This document shows positions 26,269 through 33,236 of a DNA stretch of 64,000 nt, one piece after another. The notes beneath the pieces were generated by a model. That model saw only the letters and a list, made by a program, of their open reading frames with translations, was not told the DNA's origin and ran no database searches. This DNA is from Duganella sp. BuS-21 (GTDB taxonomy: Bacteria > Pseudomonadota > Gammaproteobacteria > Burkholderiales > Burkholderiaceae_D): the NCBI GenBank assembly GCA_041874725.1, contig CP097466.1, positions 4,402,001-4,466,000 on the forward strand. Reading direction: 5' to 3'. A program made the translations under genes and the position numbers. Within the stretch, counting starts at the first letter, position 1. The number at the start of each line of letters is the position of its first letter.

Positions 26269-26735
26269 TGAAGATCTTGCTGCTCAACGGGATCAACCTG
26301 AATATGTTCGGCAAGCGCGATCCGGCGCAGTACGGCACCGTGACCTTGGCCGAAATCGAGGCGCGCGTGCAGGCGCTGGGCCGCGAGCTTGGCGCGGAGG
26401 TGAGCTGCTACCAGACCAACTTCGAGGGCGAGATGTGCGAGCGCATCCACCGCGCGCATGAGGAGGCGTTCGACGCGGTGCTGATCAACGCCGGCGCGTG
26501 GACGCACTACAGCTACGGCATCCGCGACGCGCTGGCGATTTTGAAGGCGCCCATCGTGGAGCTGCACATGTCCAACGTCCATGCGCGCGAGCCGTTCCGC
26601 CATGTGTCGGTGTTTGCCGATATCGTCAAGGGCCAGATTTGCGGCTTCGGCGCGGAGAGCTACCTGCTGGCGCTGCGGGCGGCGGTGGCGGGCTATATGC
26701 TCCAACTAACAGACAGGCAGAAAAATAGTTCTTAA
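26268..26735 (+). CDS. aroQ: Type II 3-dehydroquinate dehydratase, catabolic-type
   Basis: A 155-residue protein starting at the ATG at 26268, after AAGGAGG and overlapping the transporter stop by one base. It has the type II fold motifs: 'NGINLNMFGKRDP' with R17, catalytic Y22, 'NAGAWTHYSYGIRDAL' and H100 in 'ELHMSNVHAREPF'. Several positions differ from the usual biosynthetic enzyme (NGPNLN becomes NGINLN; NPGAYTH becomes NAGAWTH), which suggests a dedicated catabolic copy. It converts 3-dehydroquinate to 3-dehydroshikimate, the second step of quinate breakdown. Confidence 0.92.
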   Translation: MKILLLNGINLNMFGKRDPAQYGTVTLAEIEARVQALGRELGAEVSCYQTNFEGEMCERIHRAHEEAFDAVLINAGAWTHYSYGIRDALAILKAPIVELHMSNVHAREPFRHVSVFADIVKGQICGFGAESYLLALRAAVAGYMLQLTDRQKNSS

Positions 26736-26762
26736 AGTGGGAATACATTCAGTTTTCCACTT
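26735..26762 (+). terminator. Weak inverted repeat after aroQ
   Basis: AAGTGG (26735-26740) pairs with CCACTT (26757-26762), the arms extended by AA/TT with one mismatch. It directly follows the dehydroquinase stop and ends 12 bases before the next ATG. It may attenuate rather than end transcription. Confidence 0.4.
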
Positions 26763-26774
26763 AGGGGTTATACG

Positions 26775-27251
26775 ATGAAGATTCCCAGCCTGCTGTCCTC
26801 TGCCCTGATCGGCGCCGTCGCCAGCGCGCGCTCGATGACGCCGATGGCCACCATCGCCACGGCGCGTCTTGCCGACCGTGGCACGCCCGGAGAGTTGTTC
26901 CTGCTGGATCGTCCGGTGTTCAAATACGGCGCCATGGCCATGGGCGTGGGAGAGCTGTTCGGCGACAAGATGAAGACTGCGCCGGATCGCACCGTTTTCC
27001 TCGGCCTGCTGGCCCGCGTGATGAGCGCGGGGATCGCCGGCGCTGCACTGGCGCCCCATGGCCGCGAGCAGGCGGGAGCGGCGGTCGCCGTCGCCACCGC
27101 CGTGCCGCTGGCCTATCTCACGCTCTCGGCCCGCAAGAAGGCCATGGCCAGCATGGGCCAGACGCGCAGCGGCCTGATTGAGGATGCGCTGATCGTGGCC
27201 GCAGGCGCCGCCATCGTGGCGCTGTCAACGCGTGGCAAGTCGACTAGCTGA
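26775..27251 (+). CDS. Small membrane protein, DUF4126-like
   Basis: A 158-residue, Ala-rich protein with hydrophobic segments near residues 5-25, 70-95, 98-118 and 137-152. 'SALIGAVASARSMTPMATIATARL' recalls the DUF4126 membrane family. It sits 40 bases after aroQ, behind a weak hairpin, so it may or may not belong to the quinate operon. Function unknown; the family call is tentative but a real gene is likely. Confidence 0.65.
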   Translation: MKIPSLLSSALIGAVASARSMTPMATIATARLADRGTPGELFLLDRPVFKYGAMAMGVGELFGDKMKTAPDRTVFLGLLARVMSAGIAGAALAPHGREQAGAAVAVATAVPLAYLTLSARKKAMASMGQTRSGLIEDALIVAAGAAIVALSTRGKSTS

Positions 27252-27252
27252 A

Positions 27253-27435
27253 TTACGCCCGTATCTGCGCATCGCGGCATCGGGCCGCGAGCTCCCATCG
27301 CTTATTGTTTGGAAAGCGCAGCCAGACGGATTTCCAGGCATTGCGCGTGCCGCAGCCGCGCCCATTGGCGAACCGTGATGGCGTGATCGGCAGGCCATCG
27401 CAGATGATTTGTTCGTCTTCGACCTTGGCGTACAC
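27253..27435 (-). CDS. Possible small hypothetical protein
   Basis: A 60-codon frame (GTG at 27433-27435) with a protein-like sequence: 'DGLPITPSRFANGRGCGTRNAWKSVWLRFP' and 'KRWELAARCRDA', rich in Trp/Arg and with a Gly-rich turn. The frame stays open further upstream, giving '..STPGFFCGRSVYAK', without an ATG or ribosome site. It could be a decayed gene or one with an unusual start. It fills most of the gap between 27251 and 27537. No function is proposed. Confidence 0.3.
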   Translation of the reverse strand: MYAKVEDEQIICDGLPITPSRFANGRGCGTRNAWKSVWLRFPNNKRWELAARCRDAQIRA

Positions 27436-27536
27436 CGATCGGCCGCAAAAGAACCCGGGCGTTGAGTGAGAATGCGTGAGTTTTACCGATTGGCGAGCTG
27501 CTATCCTGCCTGAACCGAAAATTCCTCCAGGTCCCT

Positions 27537-28691
27537 ATGTCAATTGAAGCGTTTGGAAAATGGTCTGCGCGTTTTCTCGGCCGCAGCGCCGGCGCGGCCA
27601 TGCTAGTCCTGATGGCTTGCCGCGCCCATGCCGATTCGAAAAGCATCACGACATGCACCGGCCCGGCCGATCCCGAGGCCTGCCTGATCGAGGGTGACGC
27701 GCCCGATCGCTCGCACCTGCCCGCAGCGGGGGCGGCGGCATGGGTGAGCGACAACAGGCTGGTGATTTCGTGGGTGGGCGAGGCGGACAAGGTACTGGTG
27801 GCCGGGAATATCCCGTTCGCGCGGCCGATGCCGCGCGTGGCCCCGGGCCTGTTCCAGTCCATCATCCAGTACCAAAAATCCCAGCAAACGCGCGTGCAAC
27901 TGCGGTTTTCCGTAACGCGCGACGGCAAAACGGACATCACCCCGCAAGCGACCGAGTTGGTTGGCCCGAACGCGTTTGCGATCCTGAGCGACGGCGACAT
28001 CAAGGAGCAGGCCATCAGCTTCGGCCAGTCGCTGCCGGCGGCCAGGGTATGGCTGCCGCCCGGCTATCGCGCCGGCCTGCGCTATCCTATCCTCTACCTT
28101 GCCGATGGCGGCTGGACCAGCCCCGGTGCATGGCTGACGGAGCCGATCCGCCGTGGCGAACTGCCGCCGTTGATCGTGGTCGGCGTGGACTACTGCACCG
28201 AGGAGCTGGCGGAACAGGAGACGCCGGATTGCCGCATGCAGAACTATGTCGGCGCACCGAGCGGTCCGCTGGCGCCCGAATTCTTAGCGCACGAACGCTT
28301 CCTGCTGCATACCGTGATACCGGCGATCGAGGCCAGGTACGGCGCGCCACCCGAACAGCGCCTGCGCGCGATCGGCGGCGCCTCAAACGGCGGCGTGTGG
28401 TCGGCGTCGATGGCCCTGCGCAATCCCGGCGTGTTTGGCGCGGCCTTTGTCATGTCGCCCGGCATACCGCCGGCGCAACATGATGAAGCACGGCCATCGG
28501 CACGCTTTTACGTATCGGCCGGCGACCTCGAACCGGCGTTCCGCCACACCGCGCGACGGCTGACGGAAGATATCGTCGCGCACGGCGGCAGCGCCACCTT
28601 CACCGCCTATCCCTCCGGCCACGATTACTGCATGTGGGGACGCATCATGCTCGACGACGCGCGCGACTGGCTGAAAGGACCCGGCGGTTAA
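27537..28691 (+). CDS. Enterochelin-esterase-like alpha/beta hydrolase, exported
   Basis: A 384-residue protein with a signal peptide (about 1-32, 'VLMACRAHA'). An N-terminal early-set-like beta domain comes first, then an esterase-D-type hydrolase domain: 'ARVWLPPGYRAGLRYPILYLADGG', nucleophile elbow 'GGASNGG' and terminal His in 'YPSGHDYCMW'. Relatives cleave siderophore or acyl esters; aromatic-ester hydrolysis would fit this locus. Its stop shares the palindrome TTAA (28688-28691) with the stop of the convergent dehydratase gene. It is not preceded by the TAACTA operator, so co-regulation is uncertain. Confidence 0.78.
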   Translation: MSIEAFGKWSARFLGRSAGAAMLVLMACRAHADSKSITTCTGPADPEACLIEGDAPDRSHLPAAGAAAWVSDNRLVISWVGEADKVLVAGNIPFARPMPRVAPGLFQSIIQYQKSQQTRVQLRFSVTRDGKTDITPQATELVGPNAFAILSDGDIKEQAISFGQSLPAARVWLPPGYRAGLRYPILYLADGGWTSPGAWLTEPIRRGELPPLIVVGVDYCTEELAEQETPDCRMQNYVGAPSGPLAPEFLAHERFLLHTVIPAIEARYGAPPEQRLRAIGGASNGGVWSASMALRNPGVFGAAFVMSPGIPPAQHDEARPSARFYVSAGDLEPAFRHTARRLTEDIVAHGGSATFTAYPSGHDYCMWGRIMLDDARDWLKGPGG

Positions 28692-29575
28692 AGCGCCGCA
28701 GCGGCGCCGGGGTGGCCTTCGCGGATTTGCAGGCTGCGGCGCAGTACCTGGTCGGTCACCCACTTGGCCGAGCGGCGCGCGCGTTGGGCCACCAGCTCTG
28801 GCGCCATCTGCAGGTAGTCGTCGTTGAACACTTCGAAGCTGTAGTCGCCGCGATAGCCGGCGCGGTCCAGCCGGCGCACCAGGTCCGACAACTCCACTGA
28901 ATGCTCGCCCTCGCCCGGAAACACGCGCATGTGGCGCGCCGTCTCCAGCCGCTCTTCCGAGGAACGGATCTCGCGCCACATGAAGTCCGACAGCTGCACC
29001 ATGGCGATTTTACTCCACGGGATCAGGTCCACCGTGTCATACGAAGCGCCGTTGGCCAGCATGTGGAAGGAGTCGATCACCACGCCCAGATTCGCGTGAT
29101 CGGCGCGCTCCACCGCCTCCCACGCCACCTCGTACTCGCTCACATTGCGGCCCCAGGACAGCGCCTCGAAGCCGACCCGCACGCCCAGCGGCACGGCCAG
29201 CGTGGCCAGCTTGGCGAGGTCGCGCGCGATCTTGTCCAGGTCCCCGCTGGCGTGCTTGGAGGTCGACGAGCACACCATCAGCAGCGGCGAGCCCACCGCC
29301 TGGCAGATCCGCAGCATGCTCTTGGCGATGTCGATCTTGTACTCGTGCAGGGTGCCGCTCAAGCCCTCGAAGTCGCGCATCACCTGGATCCCGGTGACGC
29401 GCACGCCGCTCGCGCGCACCAGCTTCACCGCCGCATCGAGCCCGCCCGGATAGTTGACCAGGTCCTTGGCCCACAACATCAGCTGCGAGAAGCCGGCGCT
29501 GCGCGACGCCTCCAGCTTCATCTCCAGGGTGCCGGCCAGCGTGATCGTGTCCATGCCGAAGTTGGTCAGGTTCAT
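28688..29575 (-). CDS. quiC: 3-dehydroshikimate dehydratase, sugar-isomerase-like TIM barrel (N-terminal half of QuiC1 type)
   Basis: A 295-residue xylose-isomerase-like TIM barrel. Metal-site strands typical of the family are visible: 'VGFEALSWGRN' (Glu), 'VVIDSFHML' (Asp, His), 'MVQLSD' and 'YSFEVFNDDY' (Glu). In pseudomonads the same barrel is the catalytic N-terminal half of QuiC1, which turns 3-dehydroshikimate into protocatechuate. Here it is a separate gene overlapping by 4 bases (29572-29575) the gene for the HPPD-like half. Other barrel isomerases look similar, so the assignment leans on the neighbours. Confidence 0.82.
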   Translation of the reverse strand: MNLTNFGMDTITLAGTLEMKLEASRSAGFSQLMLWAKDLVNYPGGLDAAVKLVRASGVRVTGIQVMRDFEGLSGTLHEYKIDIAKSMLRICQAVGSPLLMVCSSTSKHASGDLDKIARDLAKLATLAVPLGVRVGFEALSWGRNVSEYEVAWEAVERADHANLGVVIDSFHMLANGASYDTVDLIPWSKIAMVQLSDFMWREIRSSEERLETARHMRVFPGEGEHSVELSDLVRRLDRAGYRGDYSFEVFNDDYLQMAPELVAQRARRSAKWVTDQVLRRSLQIREGHPGAAAAL

Positions 29576-30441
29576 ACGCCCTCGCTGTGCACCAGTTCAA
29601 AACTGACGCTGCCCTTGAACAGCTGGGTCAACGCGCCCTTCGCGCACGGCGACACCGGCGCGCTGTCGACAAAGGTCACGCCGCGCGCCTGCAAGGTGCG
29701 CACCGCCGCCATCACGTTGCGCGTGCCGAAGCCGACGCGGATCAATTCCTCGTCCCAGTGGCCGTCGTCGCTGCCGGCCGGCGGTTCGATCAGCTGCAGG
29801 TAGAAGCGCTTGCACGGGCTTTCCAGCAGCGTCCCGTTCGGCAGCACGCCCTGCACCACGCCTTGCGGCACCACGCGGAAGCTCATCAGGTGCTGATAGA
29901 AGTCGATCCACTCGGCGGTGCGGTCGCGGCGGATCGCCTGCACCACGCCGAAGAAGGCCAGATCCTCCACCACCGGCTTGGGCAGCGGCTGCTCGCTGAT
30001 CTTGAAATCGACGTCGTAGATCGAAAAATCCTGATAGCGGTCGACGAAGTACAGCACCGAATCGCCGGCGCCGTGCACGCCGGGGATGTTCAATTCCATG
30101 GCGCCGGCGCGGGTCGGTATGGCCCAGGCGCCGCGCGCCAACGCGTGCTGGTAGGCGGCGCCGGCGTCGCGCACGCGGAAGGCGATCGCCGACAAGGTGG
30201 TCGAGCCGCGCTCCGCATCGGCCACCGCCCACGCCACCGGATCGGCGTTGACCACCACGTTCATGCCGCCCTGCCGGTACAGCACCACCTCGCGCGAGCG
30301 ATGGCGGCCGACCTGCACGAAGCCCATGGTCTCCAGCACCGCGCCTAGCGCCAGCGGCTCCGAGGTCGCGTATTCGACAAATTCGATGCCATCGAGGCCG
30401 AGCGGATTGCTCGGCAACGGATTGTTTTCCTGGGTTTTCAT
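29572..30441 (-). CDS. HPPD-like (VOC-fold) protein, stand-alone C-terminal half of QuiC1 type
   Basis: A 289-residue protein; the ATG at 30439-30441 overlaps the shikimate dehydrogenase stop (30438-30441). Two VOC-type modules resemble 4-hydroxyphenylpyruvate dioxygenase ('LGLDGIEFVEYATSEP...LETMGFVQVGRHRS', 'EWIDFYQHLMSFRV'). The C-terminal Glu motif survives ('SFELVHSEG'), but the two metal-binding His positions of true HPPD are not evident. In pseudomonad QuiC1 an HPPD-like domain is fused behind the dehydratase barrel; here it is a partner gene. It could stabilise the dehydratase or have an activity of its own. Confidence 0.75.
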   Translation of the reverse strand: MKTQENNPLPSNPLGLDGIEFVEYATSEPLALGAVLETMGFVQVGRHRSREVVLYRQGGMNVVVNADPVAWAVADAERGSTTLSAIAFRVRDAGAAYQHALARGAWAIPTRAGAMELNIPGVHGAGDSVLYFVDRYQDFSIYDVDFKISEQPLPKPVVEDLAFFGVVQAIRRDRTAEWIDFYQHLMSFRVVPQGVVQGVLPNGTLLESPCKRFYLQLIEPPAGSDDGHWDEELIRVGFGTRNVMAAVRTLQARGVTFVDSAPVSPCAKGALTQLFKGSVSFELVHSEGV

Positions 30442-31301
30442 AGCGCTTGCAGCTCCTTGAAGTGCAGTTGCATGCGCGCCGCATCGGGCCGCACGCCGGT
30501 GAACAGTTCGAACGCCTTGACGGCCTGGAACACGGCCATGCCGCCGCCGGTCATGGTGCGGCAGCCCTTGGCCTGCGCCGCCTGCAGCAGCGCCGTCTGC
30601 AGCGGGAAGTAGACGATCTCGGACACCCACTGGCCGGGCCGCAGCAGCTCGGCCGGCAGCGGCAGGCCCGGATGCTTGGCCATGCCGGTCGGCGTGGCGT
30701 GGATCAGGCCATCGGCCACGCGCATGGCCGCTTCCAGCTCGGTGCAGGCGACGGCGCGGCCCGCGCCGAAGCGGGCGCACAGCGACTGCGCCAGCTGCGC
30801 GGCGCGGCCGGCGTCGGCGTCGACCAAGCGCAGCGTCTGCGTGCCCATCATCAGCGCCGCGTGCGCGGTGGCGGCGCCGGCGCCGCCGGCGCCCAGCTGC
30901 ACCACCTCGCCCATGGCCACATCCGGCAGGCTGGCCTTGAAGCTTTCGGCGAAGCCCCACCAGTCGGTGTTGTAGCCGATGCGCTGGCCGTCCTTGAACA
31001 CCACGGTGTTGACGGCGCCGATGGCGCGCGCGTCGTCGCACAGGTCGTCGAGCAGCGGGATCACGTGCTGCTTGGCCGGATAGGTGACGTTCACTCCGGA
31101 GAAGCCCAGCAGCTCGGCCGCGTCCAGCAATTGCGGCAGCTGCTCCACGGTCAGACCCAGGCGGTCCAGGTCCAGCAACTGGTACAGGCAATGCATGCCG
31201 TGGGCGGCGGCTTCGCGCTCGTGCATGGCCGGCGTCAGCGAGCGGCCGATGCCGGCGCCGATCAGGCCCAGCAAAATTCGACGTGGTGCGGTAAGCGACA
31301 T
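30438..31301 (-). CDS. Shikimate/quinate dehydrogenase, AroE superfamily
   Basis: A 287-residue protein; the ATG at 31299-31301 is preferred to an upstream TTG (31316). The N-terminal substrate domain has 'GIGRSLTPAMHERE', catalytic K77 in 'NVTYPAKQ' and D113 in 'NTDWWGF'. The nucleotide-binding loop is 'LGAGGAGAATAHA'. The 'LTPAMHExE' form, instead of 'SPxMHN', is that of the catabolic quinate/shikimate dehydrogenases known from Corynebacterium. It would oxidise quinate to 3-dehydroquinate or shikimate to 3-dehydroshikimate. First gene of the operon behind operator B. Confidence 0.87.
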   Translation of the reverse strand: MSLTAPRRILLGLIGAGIGRSLTPAMHEREAAAHGMHCLYQLLDLDRLGLTVEQLPQLLDAAELLGFSGVNVTYPAKQHVIPLLDDLCDDARAIGAVNTVVFKDGQRIGYNTDWWGFAESFKASLPDVAMGEVVQLGAGGAGAATAHAALMMGTQTLRLVDADAGRAAQLAQSLCARFGAGRAVACTELEAAMRVADGLIHATPTGMAKHPGLPLPAELLRPGQWVSEIVYFPLQTALLQAAQAKGCRTMTGGGMAVFQAVKAFELFTGVRPDAARMQLHFKELQAL

Positions 31302-31340
31302 AGTGGTTCCGTTCAATCTTTTAAGTATTGAACCGATACT

Positions 31341-31360
31341 ACACTAACCAGTTAGTTAAT
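31341..31360. promoter_or_regulatory. Operator copy B of the quinate locus
   Basis: Read on the minus strand this is ATTAACTAACTGGTTAGTGT, matching copy A at nearly every position (core TAACTA-AC-TGGTTA, 31345-31358). It lies about 40 bases upstream of the shikimate dehydrogenase start and downstream of the TetR gene. Confidence 0.82.
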
Positions 31361-31417
31361 ATCAAGCGAAAAACAACCGGATTTCGGCTGTTTTGCGACA
31401 TCTTTCAGGAAGCTTTT

Positions 31418-32113
31418 TCAGGAAGCGCGCACGTAGCGCAGGATCATGTCCACCACCGCCTCGCGGCGCTTGGCGTGGACCTCGGCCGCCTTGAGGTCGC
31501 GGCCGAAAATGAAACTGAAGGTATGCTGGTTGGAGACGTTGTAGAACGACAGCGCGCTGATCGACATGTGCAGGTCGACCGGGTCGACGTCCGGACGGAA
31601 CACGCCCTCGGCCACGCCGCGCGCGCACAGGCCTTCGAGCAGGCCGATGGCCGGCTTGTTGATGGCCTTCAGTGTCGGGATCTTGCGGATGTACTCACCG
31701 TTGTGGATGTTCTCGGTCATCACCATGCGGATGAACTCCGGGTGCTGGGCGTGGTAGTCGAAGGTCGAGCCGACCAGCGCGCGCAGCGCCGGCACCGGCG
31801 GCAGCTGGTCCAGGTGGAAGCCGTGCTCGATCTGGCGGAAGCGCGTATAGCTCTCCTCCAGCGCCGCCACGTACAAGCCTTCCTTGTTGCCGAAGTAGTA
31901 GTAGATCATGCCCTTGTTGGCGCCCGTCTCCGCCGCGATCTCGTCGATGCGCGCGCCGCTCAGGCCCAGGCGCGAAAACTCCTGGATGGCGACGTTGAGG
32001 ATGCGGCTACGGGTGCCGTCTTCGTCGGCCGCTGCCGGAGCAGGAGCGGCCTTCTTGCGTGGTGCCGGCTTTTTTGCGACAGCGGCTGCGGGTGCGATGG
32101 TTTTAGCTTTCAT
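31418..32113 (-). CDS. TetR/AcrR-family regulator, probable repressor of the quinate locus
   Basis: A 231-residue protein. An Ala/Lys/Pro-rich tail (about 1-30) precedes a TetR DNA-binding domain: 'RSRILNVAIQEFSRLGLSGARIDEIAAETGANKGMIYYYFGNKEGLYVA'. The effector domain has the common TetR_C form ('EFIRMVMTENIHNGEYIRK'). It lies in line after the TonB receptor and hydrolase genes and before the dehydrogenase operon. The three TAACTA-N2-TAGTTA palindromes are the right size for a TetR dimer. If it is co-transcribed from operator C it is autoregulated. Effector probably a quinate-pathway intermediate or ester. Confidence 0.85.
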   Translation of the reverse strand: MKAKTIAPAAAVAKKPAPRKKAAPAPAAADEDGTRSRILNVAIQEFSRLGLSGARIDEIAAETGANKGMIYYYFGNKEGLYVAALEESYTRFRQIEHGFHLDQLPPVPALRALVGSTFDYHAQHPEFIRMVMTENIHNGEYIRKIPTLKAINKPAIGLLEGLCARGVAEGVFRPDVDPVDLHMSISALSFYNVSNQHTFSFIFGRDLKAAEVHAKRREAVVDMILRYVRAS

Positions 32114-32151
32114 GCCATTATTCTAACCGAAGCGCACCCGCGGGCCATGCC

Positions 32152-33222
32152 TCATCGGCCCAGATACCGGTCGTAGAACTTGGCCGCGATCTGGTACAGG
32201 TCGCGCGCCTCCGGATAGTCAGGATTGGTCATGAAGCCGTGCCCCAGGCCATCGTAGATCAGCAGCTCGGACGCCACGCCCGCCTTGAGCAGGCGCCGGT
32301 GCCCGTAGGCGGCGGAACTCATGGCGAAATCGCGCGTGCCGGTGGCGAAGATGGTCGGCGGGAACTTGGCCAGCGCCGCCAGGTCGTTGGCCGGCGTCAC
32401 CGCCGGATCGTCCAGGCTGACGTTGTCCAGGTATCCCGGTCCCGGCGGCATGGCGATATTCGCGCCCGTCGCCAGCCCCGCGAACACCGCCGAATCGCCC
32501 TCCATGAAGCGCGCGCCAAGGCCGGCGCAGTACACGCCGATCACGCCCGGCGCCGGCAGGCCGGCCTGCTGGAACGAGGCCACGCTCTGCGCCACCAGCG
32601 CGCCGCCGGCCGAGCAGCCCACCAGGCCGACATTGGCCGGCTTGTAGTCCTTCAGCACGGCCTGATACACCTTGGTGAAATCCTCGGTGGCGGCCGGGAA
32701 GCGATACTCCGGCCCCTGGCGGTACAGCAGCGAAATCACCTTGAAGCGCCCCACCGCCGCCACCGGAATGCTGATCAGCAAACCGTTGGCGCGGATGCCG
32801 GTGCGGAAGCCGCCGCCGGGCGCGTTGATCATCACGCGGTTGTGGTTCGCCTCCGGCACGCCGTCCTTGGGCGTGACGATGGCGACCGAAATGCCGTTGA
32901 TGGTGGTCTCCTCCACGTCGACCGGAAACACCTCGCGCATGTGCGCCACATTCGGCGCCAGCGTGGCGTTCATGGCCTGGCGCAGCTCCGCCATGTCGGT
33001 GCTCTCCGGCGGCCGCGCCGCGCCCGGCCCCTCGGTCGGCCGGCTGCGCCGGATGATGGCCTGCGACTCGGGACTCAGGATGTTGGACAGCCCGATGTCC
33101 GCCTCGCGCACATGCGCCGTGCCGCCGGCGTCCACCGTAATTTGCCGGCTCGGCGTCGACTGCGCCATGGCCGGCAGCAGCGTGCAGGCGGCCAGCAACG
33201 CCGCCAGTCTGGATAGTTTCAT
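32152..33222 (-). CDS. Exported alpha/beta hydrolase (HSL/acetyl-esterase-like)
   Basis: A 356-residue protein; the ATG at 33220-33222 follows GGGAG. A signal peptide ends 'LLPAMAQ'. The alpha/beta hydrolase core has an oxyanion motif 'NAPGGGF' and nucleophile elbow 'GCSAGG', with the His in 'GLGHGFMTN'. Relatives hydrolyse short acyl esters. It lies 14 bases after the TonB receptor stop, so the pair probably shares operator C. A role in trimming an imported ester is plausible. Substrate unknown. Confidence 0.83.
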   Translation of the reverse strand: MKLSRLAALLAACTLLPAMAQSTPSRQITVDAGGTAHVREADIGLSNILSPESQAIIRRSRPTEGPGAARPPESTDMAELRQAMNATLAPNVAHMREVFPVDVEETTINGISVAIVTPKDGVPEANHNRVMINAPGGGFRTGIRANGLLISIPVAAVGRFKVISLLYRQGPEYRFPAATEDFTKVYQAVLKDYKPANVGLVGCSAGGALVAQSVASFQQAGLPAPGVIGVYCAGLGARFMEGDSAVFAGLATGANIAMPPGPGYLDNVSLDDPAVTPANDLAALAKFPPTIFATGTRDFAMSSAAYGHRRLLKAGVASELLIYDGLGHGFMTNPDYPEARDLYQIAAKFYDRYLGR

Positions 33223-33236
33223 CGTCTCTCCCATGA

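Noticed and set aside
30442..31191. Long in-frame extension upstream of the HPPD-like gene
   Set aside because: It reads the shikimate dehydrogenase gene in the wrong frame; the ATG at 30441 gives a sensible N-terminus.
31403..31426. Short direct repeat TTTCAGGAAGC at the end of the TetR gene
   Set aside because: Two 11-bp copies 13 bases apart, partly in coding sequence; too small and unsupported to call an element.
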